DNA from: Stichopus chloronotus
Taxonomy: Eukaryota > Echinodermata > Holothuroidea > Aspidochirotida > Stichopodidae
Direction: 5' to 3'
DNA length: 64,000 nucleotides
NCBI GenBank assembly: GCA_021234535.1
Contig: CM037830.1
Coordinates: forward strand, 2,950,170 to 3,014,169
Position numbers and translations under genes: made by a program. The notes under the pieces are model-generated. The model had not been told where the DNA came from. It saw nothing but the letters and a program-made list of their open reading frames with translations, and did no database searches. Positions 1 through 9,545 of this stretch are shown here, one piece after another. Position 1 is the first letter of the stretch. Each line of letters starts with the position of its first letter.

Positions 1-192
1 GAATTGGACAATGATATCATTAACTTAAAATGGATTATTCAGTGTCATAAAATTACGATACAAACTGAATATAACAGCACAGCGAATCTGAATGGCGTTC
101 TAACATCAACAATTTTAAAGTTTTCCATTTAATTTTCAACTGTTTAAATTAACTGTTGTATTTATTCATTATCTTCAGTTTCAAATACTTAC

Positions 193-234
193 CTTTTGAT
201 CTACTGCTGCTACTGCTATCTTCATCACTACCCC
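193..234 (-). CDS. Micro-exon, 42 bp (GGSDEDSSSSSRSK), last in window
   Basis: Acceptor TTTAAG, donor GTAAGT, phase 1-1. Encodes GGSDEDSSSSSRSK. It has a donor, so at least one more exon lies beyond the left edge. Paralogue of the exon at 3103. Confidence 0.75.
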
Positions 235-3200
235 CTTAAATAAGATGAAAGAAATAATACAAAGGAGGTTACTAAAAAGCAGGATCTCTCTTAAGTCCAT
301 AGACAACCCGAAATATATTCATTGTCAAACAATTGTCCTTGGCAGACTCGCATAGGTGAGTGTGGTTTTAATATTTTACATTTAGACAAGTGATAATAGT
401 TTTTTCAATGATTATCTGCGCTAAACATGAACGGATATACTCACAAAAGGTAAATATTAAGTTAAGTAATATCATTACTGAGATAATATGGATTATGTAG
501 CGTCATTAAAGATTAATATTAACTGAAGATGGCAGCTTCATAATGAGTATGAAGTTGCCTTTAACGTAAAGATTCCGATGTGAAAAAGAAACAGTACAAT
601 TGGTCTAATTTTTATCTCTTAATCTGTTATCTCTTAATTTTTATCTCTTATTTTTATTCTTTGTTACCTCTTGTTTTGTTCCTGCCCATGCTTCGAGAAT
701 CTTCATAAACGAAGGAAACAAAATAAAAAATAAGGAGAATCGTTATTACTTGTGAATTATTTTATATTTTTATAAAAAGCTATGTCAATTACTGGATTAT
801 TTCGCTACTTACTGCAAGACGTTTGAATATCTAAAATTCACTTAATTATTATATCTTACGTTTGTGCTTCATTCAGATATGCAAATGTGTGTGTGTTTTG
901 TGTTATAACTACATCAACTATGTGAAATAGTAGAACAGAAACGCCCAACGGAGTTCATTCTGTGGGGCCTTGTAAATGTCATAAATATATTTCCTTGTTT
1001 ACCTGACGAATCAGAGGATCGGTCTTCGCTACTTCTGTCTGTGAATAAAAGAAAAAAAACTGACACCTCATAATCTGTTTTTGGATATATCTTTGAGGAT
1101 GACGTGATGTAATTAATTAGCCTTCGTTATTAATAAATTGCTATCTCAGGTATCCTAACAGCAGCCAAGATTACCATTGTTAGTGTTCATAGTTAGTGTT
1201 CATAGTTAGTGTTCATGGGTAATTACGATCTTCTAGAATGTATATAGGTTGATGATGAGTTATTCTCAACACTCTGCACAACAATATAGCTACACAGAGA
1301 CTGCCATAAGTCTTATAGTAAAATCACTCGTACTGTAAACTACATAACCTAAATCTCGTTCAATACACTGAACCCTCATAGAGGAAATGTTCACTCATAT
1401 AGGACTTTTAAATCTACCTGAGATCATACTGTGTCTGACCCTTCCGTGTAATTTATTACATCCATCTAAACATTATTTAAATGTCACTCACCATTGGTAC
1501 TTTCATCACTGTCTCTGGAATCTCCATCTTGTAATTAATCAACAATATAATTAATCAATAATATATGATAATATTAAAAATACTGAGAGCGCGGTAGCAC
1601 ACTAAAATCATTTCATGTGAAGCAAGCCAGAGATGGTAATATAACGAGTCTGAGGTCAATGCTAACATTTAGAAATCAATCGCTGACCTAAATAATGATA
1701 AAAGTATTTAATTGGTGTTACTTGCAGATCAGTTTTCCTTACCTCTTGTTCTGTTCCTGCTCATGTTCTCGTCCCCGTCTTCGTCCCTGGAATCTTTTTG
1801 AGAACAAACAATGAAATCAAATTAATACTTCGATTAGAATGCTTGAAGTGACAGAACTCATCTATTGCTCATTAACAAATAACTTTCATTTATTTAGGCC
1901 TATAAACTGATTTCACTGTTAGCTTTATTTCCTTCTGCTCATTCAAGGCCTTTAACGGAATAAAACGGAATTTCAATTGTGATCGACTTTACGGACTCGA
2001 AATTGTTGGATGCTGAATAGTTACAATGTACTCGCTACAGAAAATACATGCAAGTGTGAATTATTATATCGGAAGCATCGTTGATGATTTCAGATGGGAA
2101 TGTAAACACTTACTTGAAGAGGTGCTGCCTTTGTTATTTCTACCTGCGAAACAAATGTGAAAACCTTACACTTTGGTCTATGATATTTATACGAAAAAGC
2201 ACCACTTATTTGATTAGAGGTAATTCTTTATAAGCTGTAAGTGAAAGAGGTATTCAAACATAAGATAGATTCCCCAAATTTAATGCTAAAAAGAAGAGAT
2301 AACCAAAACATGTAGTTGCCAGGGATGCTGAGGTCACATTTCACGTGAATACGGTATGTTTCTTTGAATTTTGTGTTAAAAGTTCGAAGTTAGACTCAAC
2401 AGATTGTTTTTCAACTTTGTGGAACTTTACACCAACTGATATGTCTTCTTGCTTTATGTAGCTTTTTCATTCCGAGCTATTATTATATTGACAAGGTTGT
2501 TAGAAGTTTCCCAGAAGTGTATATTTTTAACAGGACAGTGTATATGCTTACATTTCCATTTCAGTTTAATGCCGATTTTCAAATACAACATAACGGGTTA
2601 GAATACTGATGTAAAATATCATACTCTACTTCATTTTGAAGATGTTTTTATGGTTTACTCTCAGTGCTTTTTTTCATTAACATTTCTTTAATATGTACAC
2701 CCTTTTCTACCTCTTGCACTCCAACTCCTACTTACTACGTGACAACTGATGTATGTTAAAGACAATTACCCTACCTCTTGAATTTAAAGCTAATTGTTTA
2801 CATATTTCACTATAAAAAGATATAATACAATATTTCAACGAACAAACAAAATAGATTATATAATGAGGAAAATAAAATGATAGAAATCATATCAAACTCC
2901 AGAATATTACATGTCCCACCATCTTTGGTTCTTTGGGTAATATTTCATAGGTTACATGTCTTATGACACAGCTGCTGTAGGTCACTCTTTCTCCCCATCA
3001 GTACCAGTTACTGCTTCTATACGTTTGATCTTTGAAAGTTTTCCGTTGAATTTTGAATGTTTGAATTTCTGATATTAAATCATCTTATTCAAGTTTTCTT
3101 ACCTCTTGATTTACTCCTACCACCACTTTCTTTATTACTACCACCTTATAATAAAAGAATGTAAGTATTAATGATGACAGCATCTTTGTTAAACACAAGG

Positions 3201-6200
3201 AATACACAAAATGGAATCATTTGAAATACATTTCTCATATTCAACATGTTTATAACGAGTGATTCAGAAACTCGTACATAAAGAATGTATTGTTTTGATA
3301 TTTTTTCATAATCATGTATTGCTGTTTGTGTTTGTTAATTATTGTCATATATGTACGTACATACTCGTCGAAGATAGTAACCAAGACAGAAAAGAACTAA
3401 AGTGGCCTACAGCGATGGATATGTACCCTTCATAATCCATGCAAAGGAAGCCTAGCCACACATTGATTTTCATATTGTAACGCTCATACCATAATGTTTG
3501 AAGTGGTAGTTAATATTCATTGTTCTTTCTTCTTTTTGCTCTTTCTCAGCCCTTGTTTTTTCCTGCCAGGGCAAGTTTTTGGCTTTTGTTTTGCGGGGGG
3601 GGGGGTTGTTGGGAGACGGAAAGGTCAACTTCTCGTTGCCATTCTCGGGGAAGGTCTGAAGAAAGGTGTAATCCTCCAACTTTGAAATGTTTCTGCTATG
3701 TCGAAGGACTTCGATGCAAATTTGTGCTATTTGCGTCTTTTATACTACATCTTTGTGATGAAAATGTGCTGTTTTCCTTTCGTCCAATGAAGCATTGCTA
3801 TCTTTGACGAAAAATGAAATATGACGTGCACGCCTGCATGTTTATGCCTGAGGAAGAGCATAGTATGCTTCTGCAACTCAAGCAAGTCTATATGGCACCG
3901 CTATTCCAATGGACACACACACAACAAAAATATCAGTCGAAGAAATATGATGAGTTTCTCGTCAGTGCTTCATACTATGCTTCGTACATTTTACGTTTTC
4001 GTACAAGTTAACGGGGCACAAATAAGTAGCTAAAAACAAAAATTGTATCGAAAGTATAGTTGGTGATTTCAGATGAGAACAAAGACACTTACTTGAAGAA
4101 GAGCTGCCTTTACTATTTCCACCTGCGAAAAAGATCTGAAAACCTTACACTTTGGTCTATGATATTTACACGAGATATCATATCTTATTTGACTTATTCT
4201 CTGTGAGTGAAAGATATATTTAAACCTAACGTAGATTCCCAAATTAAATATTAAAAAGGAGCGGTGAAGTACAATTAACACATGTACCGTAGTTGCCAGA
4301 GGTACTGAGGTAAAATTGCAAGTGAATGCATTACGTTTCTTCGAAATTTGAGTTAAAAGTGCGACTTATTGATCCAACAAATTGTTTTTAAACTTTGTGG
4401 ATCGTCACACCACCTGATATGTCTGCCGCTTTCTGTCGTGTTGTTATTTCTTGTTAATGACAAAGTTTCCCACCAAGTCTATGGTCAGTAACATGTAATA
4501 TGAAGGGCTTGAACACTAAAATGTCATAGTCTTGCTATTTTGATGATTTAATTATGTTCTACTCTTATTCCTTCATTTAATAAGTACACTCTTTTCTCTC
4601 GCTGTTACTTGTCCAACTTTTATTGCCTACATGACAACTGATATAACTGACAACTGATTAAACACAAAACCGGCTTGTTCCTCACTTGTCTGAATTGCCA
4701 ACATTTCTGTGTAAGTCGTAGACATAGCAGTAGTCATTTAATTAATTAATCAAAAGGATGCACATAATTTGAAATTGTCTTTACTTCACTTAACTTCCAC
4801 ACCCTTCCAGTTGGTCACACTAGTGCTACAAATGACTGTACAAGCGTGTATAGTTGCAATGCATATTCCTAATGATAGAGCTTCACATGCTTTACCAACT
4901 CGAGCAAGGGTCTCTTTGTAAGCACCGACATTCGGGTTAATACGAAGAATATCAGCGGAAGTAATGTAAGGAGTTTCTGTTCAGTCAGTGTTTCATACGC
5001 ACATATGACAGATTAACAAACAAGTTGATGAAAACAAAATTGACTTTCGTTGAGAGAATTAAAAAAAATAGTGAATTTCCGCTTGTGTATTTGTTAAAAG
5101 TTTGTCGATCATCCAGCTTCCATTTTCAAGTCTATTGTTTAATCTTTATGCAAGTCATGCAGTATACAGGAAAACTTTGACAAAGCTCTGTGTTTCGTCT
5201 GTTTTCAATTTCATACAAAAGAAGCCAAAATTCCCCAAATCTCCCATCAATTCCCCCAAACTTTACGCGAGGGAAGGAATTATGCAATCTGTCCTCCCAT
5301 GACATTTTCCTGCAGTCATCATTTCGAAAATTTCAAAGCACAAAGGAAAACAAAAACAACATAATAAAACGATTAATAGAGATTTCTCCGCAACTAAATA
5401 ATAGATTCACTCTGTTTGCGATATTTTGTCTTAGCTCTTTTAATGTGTACATAAAAATAATTTTAGTTATCTTCATTGGCTCATCGATACTTAATTCAGT
5501 TTTTCTTACCATTAGTTTTGTTCATGCTCTGGCTGTCTTCACCACTGGATTCTCCTAGGGGTGAAAGTGTGATAAAAATAATAGCTGTAAAATGAGAACT
5601 TCTTACTTACGAGAAGAAAAGTGCAATTATTCGTTGATTCGCTCTTTTTATGTGTAGGCATGCCATCACAATTTTAATACTTTCAGATAATCTACAGAGC
5701 TTTAACTCTTAGTGTATGTGTGTCGTATGGATGGTGAAATATGTGAATAGCATCAGTGTTCCCTTACAGTAGTATGCTGAGATGCGACAGTCAGACCATA
5801 ATTTTCTTACTTGATTGCTTTTGTCAGGAAATGACACATGAATAACATATTTTAAATGTTTTGGGGTGATCGAAGGGGAGCATATTCACCTAAACAGAAA
5901 AAAAAAATCGTGAAACAATTAGCTTACGTTATGCAAGTCAACGTTATAAGTTGGAACAAAACGTAGCTTGTTACTCTCGCGTTTGTGATTTTGTACGTCA
6001 GTCGCTGCATAAGACGTTTCCATATACTTTGTCTCCTCTGAATGGAAAGACTTGAATATGTCAAATGCTTTGAACAGATATAATGACTGAGAGATGACCA
6101 CAGACATGCGTAAAAGAAAACCAGCACAACGCAAACTTGTATAAACTGGCTTATACTACGCTTTGACGATCTCATTAGAGAACAACGTATACCATTTAAA

Positions 6201-9200
6201 ACTTATACCTATCATATTATCTTACCTGAAGAGTCATTATCATCATCTGTCATAATAAAACATCGTCAAATCGATATCATTATCCGATATCATTATTCAA
6301 TTAAAATAATTAATTATTGTGATTTTCATACAATGTCGGATTACAGAATAATACTGACAAATCACAATGATCTTGGCTGTTCTTTTATTTTTTGTTTTTG
6401 TAGCCTTGAGATTAATGTCAGGGTGGACACTTCTGCAGCATGAATTCACGGCTGTTTCGAAAGACCAAGATTGAATTTAACTCAGTGATAAGCATCGTGC
6501 ATATTCGAGATATATAAACAACAGGAAATGCGACCGAGTCAAAGATCTAGATATTCTTTTCTGAAACAATAAGTGAGAAATTATACACAAGTGAAAATTG
6601 AAAAAAAAAAAACGAACTAACAAAATATTGACAAAGATTACATAAAACAGTAATACAAATAAATTGAACAGATCATGCAGCTACTCTTTCATACTTGACG
6701 CTAAACAGTAAAAGAAGAAAAAAGGCAACTGCAAGCTAACCAAGCAAGGGCTTGTCATTCTCATGCTCTTATACGAATGCTAATTCGTAATGGTGTAGTC
6801 TCCATAATGGTGAATTCAAAATACTGTAAAATTGACAAAGTGAAGTCGGCAGTAAATTAAAACGGTGTCATTTTTAATTTGAAATACTTTTTTAGTGCAA
6901 GAAAGCGTTAATTTTTGTAAATCTTGTCTTTGTTCAGGCGTCTTCGAAAAACTGACGCGGTTCCATCTCTCTCACTGTTATTACAATGCCTTATACATTG
7001 ATGAAAATGTATATTTAAAACAATAGAAATACAATATATAAAAAAATAGCTAGAATATGTACCTAAAGTAATGATATATCTGGAGATCAAAGGTTCAATT
7101 AAACGTTTTTGCTGGATATTAGGGTGTATATGACGAAACGAACAAGCAATGTATCGCAAAGGTAAATTCATTTAACACAAAAAGTTACGGTAATTGCCTT
7201 GTGTTTCTACCAGACGTTAAAGGGTTGAAACGAAAGTGTATACTCTAACCTGAAGAGGTTGAAGATCGGCCATCACTGCCTTCATCTGTAAATTAAAACA
7301 GAAACCAATCAATAATTTGTGGTAGTATTTACGAAAGCTACAACATTTCACAATTACACAGAAGATCCCAAAATTAAACATTGACCCTCTTGGAGACGCG
7401 TGATGATCGGTCCTTTTAATTTAACGGTGACTCCATGACGCTTGGAAATCAAAGTAGTGAGGATCTTACTCTTACTCTAATATTTTACTGTCATAGAAAA
7501 AAAAAATTAAACTCACTTTCCGAAAACATGATTAAGTAGCAAACTTACGAAAACTGAATTTTGATTGCATGTTTGCATAAAATGGAGAGAATTTATTTAC
7601 AGTTGTTGAAAATCTTGTGTTAGCTTTATGAATATTATTCGTATCTGGAATGAAGCTGCTGGTAATAGTAAAATTAGTGGTCGAATGTCTATACTTCATT
7701 TGTACAACAATATGCAAAAGCAGTTATATTGTGATTCGGTACAGTAACCGAATACTATCACTGCAATTCTGACGTCATAGATACCGTCAGGCACCGTAAT
7801 CCAGAAACACCTCTTCTGTTGGAGTTCTTCCCCAGTCTGGTCCATGAGGTCACATGACCGTATCTGAAGATGACACATATTCATGTATCGTTTCATGTTA
7901 CTAGCGCAGACCATGTTTCTCTTAAAGAGTTGTCCGGATTCGATGCATCTTTTGCGAATCGCTGCACACCTGTCGGTGACGTCATTATCCTGTAGGGCAT
8001 CTCCCAGAAGTTTTTTGGTGGTTTCTGTCTCAAGTGACTTCGATTGAAGTTCTCCTTTAAATTTAATAAATAACGTATTAACAAAATGATGTCATATGGC
8101 GTATAACTCAGGGTATCGTTTTCAATAGGTGATTGTTGCTTACTTTGTGTCACTTGCTAATTTGTTTGTTTGCTGAACATTTTGACCAAATTACATTTTT
8201 TTATGATAAATATTGATTATCAGAAAGTTTCAAAACTATTTTAGTCGGTAAGATGTTTTAATCGATCTTGTACACAAGTCTCATTAACCCGTGTTACCCG
8301 CACTATTTTAATGAAAAAGCCTGTATCTGATGAGAAATACCTCTAACCTGAAGATATGAATTGACTAATACAATAATACAAGCGTTTCTCCTGTGATTGT
8401 TCTTCGTCTGCTAAACTTAAAATGTAATCATTCGATGACATTGTGAGCAGTATTCAAAATTCCCCGGGGACCTTTTTCATGACGGTAAGTCTACAATTCA
8501 AACAATGTTAACATTACAGCTTCAAGGATATTGAGTTTACTTTCAGATGATGCAAAAAAAGTTAAGTGACTTTTTTTCCATTTTTTCAATTTTCTTACAT
8601 TGCGACATTTATTAATTTTTTTAAAGAAAGGTTTAACGCTTCCGACAGCTTGCAAATACAGACCGTTTTGCTGTACGAATCATGCATTTCACCGTAAAGT
8701 CGTCATAGCTTGCATACAGAAGGGACCACATGTTGGGGTCTCATTTCACGTCAGTAACGATATGTGTTTGTCCTCTGGTTCTACTGATAGGTTTTTATAA
8801 AGGAAACAAGTTGTTGAAGATTTTGGCACCGTTGTATCTCGAGAACTCTCACTCATAGAAAGTTGTCAGAAATTAACACAGGGTTCATTTCAGACGGTTT
8901 CGTAGTAACATTGACCCCTAAATTCAACTACCCTTGACTTAACCAACCCCCTTCTATGCAATTATTTTTAACGTATCATTAGTGAAAAATTGTTGCAGTA
9001 TTTAATCTTCTAATTGTTTTTTTTTTCTTTTTTTTTAGGATAGACAAACTTCAAATAAGTTTGTAACAATGGTTTTCAATGCAGAAAATTCATTTATAAT
9101 TTACTACTGCCTGTTTCTTAATTATGAATACTTGTTGGACTGTAATCGTTTAATTACTCCACAAGTGAAATTATGTAATTTGAAAAATGGTAGTGCAGTC

Positions 9201-9545
9201 TTAAGTAGTTACTTAAGGTACTTAAAGAATATTTTCAGTAACATACCTGTCTAGCATTATTTGTCTACATATACATACCACTGTCTGCTTCATGATTTTG
9301 TCAATTAAATAACTATGTACATCATTTCTCTAACTGTTATCGCTATTAGTTGCAAAGATATTAAAGAAACATTAAAATTGACTTTTTATTGACCTTTTGA
9401 ATATATATAGAGGCAAGTTTAAATAAGTTTTAAGAGTTTGTTAAATGTGCTCACCGTTTACCAGTCGCTTCTTTCTCCATGCCTTTACCTCAGCACTTGC
9501 GTAGACGCAACCCAACAGGATCAACAGAGAGAAAGTTACTCTCAT
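193..9545 (-). CDS. Micro-exon gene, secreted Ser/Gly/Asp-rich protein (3'-partial)
   Basis: Gene-level entry. An ATG at 9545-9543 opens a 91-bp signal-peptide exon, followed towards lower coordinates by at least eleven exons of 36, 21, 45, 30, 42, 30, 51, 36, 36, 33 and 42 bp. All are multiples of 3, all introns are phase 1, and all donors are GTAAG/GTGAG-like (one GTTAGA). The joined 493 bp stay open, giving about 134 residues after the leader, almost entirely S, G, D, E, N, K and R with no Cys. No stop is reached before the left edge, so the 3' end lies outside the window. I do not recognise the family. The architecture (leader plus arrays of symmetric micro-exons) matches what is known of schistosome micro-exon genes, in which exon skipping generates secreted variants. 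Homology is not implied. Alternatives are a phosphoserine-rich matrix or adhesive protein. Function unknown. Confidence 0.75.
668..700 (-). CDS. Micro-exon, 33 bp (DSRSMGRNKTR)
   Basis: Acceptor ATGAAG, donor GTAACA, phase 1-1. Encodes DSRSMGRNKTR; a shortened relative of the exon at 1743 (both start DSR or NSR and end RN-basic-TRG). Confidence 0.7.
813..830 (-). CDS. Candidate 18-bp micro-exon
   Basis: Acceptor ATTTTAG, donor GTAAGT, 18 bases in the shared phase, reading DIQTSC with a trailing A. It would be the only Cys in the array, which argues against it; the likeness to 3012-3029 argues for it. Confidence 0.3.
1003..1038 (-). CDS. Micro-exon, 36 bp (DRSSEDRSSDSS)
   Basis: Acceptor TTCACAG, donor GTAAAC, phase 1-1. 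Encodes DRSSEDRSSDSS; same length and SSG ending as the exon at 7250. Confidence 0.7.
1179..1217. repeat. Short tandem repeat, 14-bp unit x3
   Basis: GTTAGTGTTCATA is repeated three times in a row inside a micro-exon gene intron. A minisatellite; no function inferred. Confidence 0.8.
1492..1527 (-). CDS. Micro-exon, 36 bp (DGDSRDSDESTN)
   Basis: Acceptor TTACAAG, donor GTGAGT, phase 1-1. Encodes DGDSRDSDESTN. Several S-x-E/D contexts would suit a secretory-pathway Ser kinase (inference from composition only). Confidence 0.7.
1743..1793 (-). CDS. Micro-exon, 51 bp (SRDEDGDENMSRNRTR)
   Basis: The largest of the array. Acceptor CAAAAAG, donor GTAAGG, phase 1-1. Reads, after the split codon, SRDEDGDENMSRNRTR: strongly acidic, then basic. 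Shares its last half with the exon at 668. Confidence 0.75.
2114..2143 (-). CDS. Micro-exon, 30 bp (GRNNKGSTSS)
   Basis: Acceptor TTCGCAG, donor GTAAGT, phase 1-1. Encodes GRNNKGSTSS, the trailing A giving Asn with the next exon. Paralogue of the exon at 4093; the surrounding intron sequence is also duplicated. Confidence 0.75.
3012..3029 (-). CDS. Candidate 18-bp micro-exon
   Basis: Acceptor CAAAG and donor GTAACT flank 18 bases, phase 1 compatible, reading DQTYRS with a trailing A. It resembles another 18-base stretch at 813-830, and both share CAAACG and end in GCA before the donor. Recurrence in the same array makes it more than a random hit, but the length and weak sites keep confidence low. 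Confidence 0.3.
3103..3144 (-). CDS. Micro-exon, 42 bp (GSNKESGGRSKSR)
   Basis: Acceptor TATAAG, donor GTAAGA, phase 1-1. Encodes, after the split first codon, GSNKESGGRSKSR. Same length and layout as the exon at 193, including an acidic pair followed by Ser/Gly and a basic end; I read these as paralogous exons. Confidence 0.75.
4093..4122 (-). CDS. Micro-exon, 30 bp (GGNSKGSSSS)
   Basis: Acceptor TTCGCAG, donor GTAAGT, phase 1-1. Encodes GGNSKGSSSS, with the last base A completing a Ser codon on the next exon. Near-copy of the exon at 2114, inside a duplicated block that extends several hundred bases into the introns. Confidence 0.75.
5510..5554 (-). CDS. Micro-exon, 45 bp (GESSGEDSQSMNKTN)
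   Basis: Acceptor CCCCTAG, donor GTAAGA, phase 1-1. Encodes GESSGEDSQSMNKTN; the final MNKTNG block resembles the ends of the exons at 668 (GRNKTRG) and 1743 (SRNRTRG). Contains an N-K-T sequon. Confidence 0.7.
6226..6246 (-). CDS. Micro-exon, 21 bp (DDDNDSS)
   Basis: The shortest well-supported exon of the array. Acceptor ATGACAG, donor GTAAGA, phase 1-1, seven codons (DDDNDSS). Same SSG ending as the exons at 7250 and 1003. Confidence 0.65.
7250..7285 (-). CDS. Micro-exon, 36 bp (DEGSDGRSSTSS)
   Basis: Acceptor TTTACAG at 7287-7286, donor GTTAGA, phase 1-1. It encodes DEGSDGRSSTSS plus the first base of a Gly codon. Ends in the Ser-Ser-Gly pattern shared with the exons at 1003 and 6226, which I take as one exon sub-family. 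Confidence 0.7.
7749..8054 (-). CDS. Candidate 306-bp Cys-containing exon in the micro-exon gene
   Basis: An open stretch of 102 codons between a plausible acceptor (TTTAAAG at 8056-8055) and a donor GTTACT at 7748. It is phase 1 on both sides, so it would fit in frame between the leader exon and the first micro-exon. The peptide runs from GELQSKSLETETTKK through DNDVTDRCAAIRKRC and SCDLMDQTGEEL to KRCFWITVPDGIYDVRIA. It has six Cys and ordinary globular composition, unlike the micro-exons. I do not recognise a domain. The polypyrimidine tract is weak. It could instead belong to another gene or be chance. Confidence 0.35.
9455..9545 (-). CDS. Exon 1: signal peptide exon of the micro-exon gene
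   Basis: Thirty codons plus one base. The protein begins MRVTFSLLILLGCVYASA, a classic secretory leader: Arg at position 2, a hydrophobic core, and an A-S-A end suiting signal peptidase. A short basic stretch follows (AWRKKRLVN), whose KKR could be a dibasic/furin-type processing site (inference). The donor GTGAGC leaves phase 1, the phase of every downstream intron. The next accepted exon is 7250-7285, or possibly 7749-8054. Confidence 0.75.

Larger units (their letters stand above)
2060..4650. repeat. Diverged tandem duplication carrying one micro-exon each
   Basis: The block about 2060-2760 is repeated at about 4040-4650. Shared landmarks include the 30-bp exon with its CACTTACTTGAAGA donor side, AAAACCTTACACTTTGGTC just outside the acceptor, AACTTTGTGG near 2418 and 4396, and GTGACAACTGAT-like sequence near 2740 and 4632. 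The offset falls from about 1980 to about 1890, so small indels have accumulated. It shows how the micro-exons have multiplied together with intron sequence. Confidence 0.7.

Noticed and set aside
2700..2785. Two more ACCTCTTG donor-like sites at 2705 and 2773 within the micro-exon array
   Set aside because: No acceptor at a phase-compatible distance without stops except a doubtful 15-bp option; likely decayed exon copies.
193..7285. Considered whether the regularly spaced short similar segments were a CRISPR-like or simple satellite array
   Set aside because: Spacing is irregular (250-1100 bp), the segments have splice sites and coding phase, and the DNA is clearly eukaryotic.
8342..8370. 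CTAACCTGAAGA, resembling the donor side of the exon at 7250
   Set aside because: No acceptor or open exon behind it; probable relic.
193..9545. Considered the sea-urchin Sp185/333 (Transformer) family for the micro-exon gene
   Set aside because: That family has a leader exon plus one large second exon; the many tiny phase-1 exons and the different leader do not fit.
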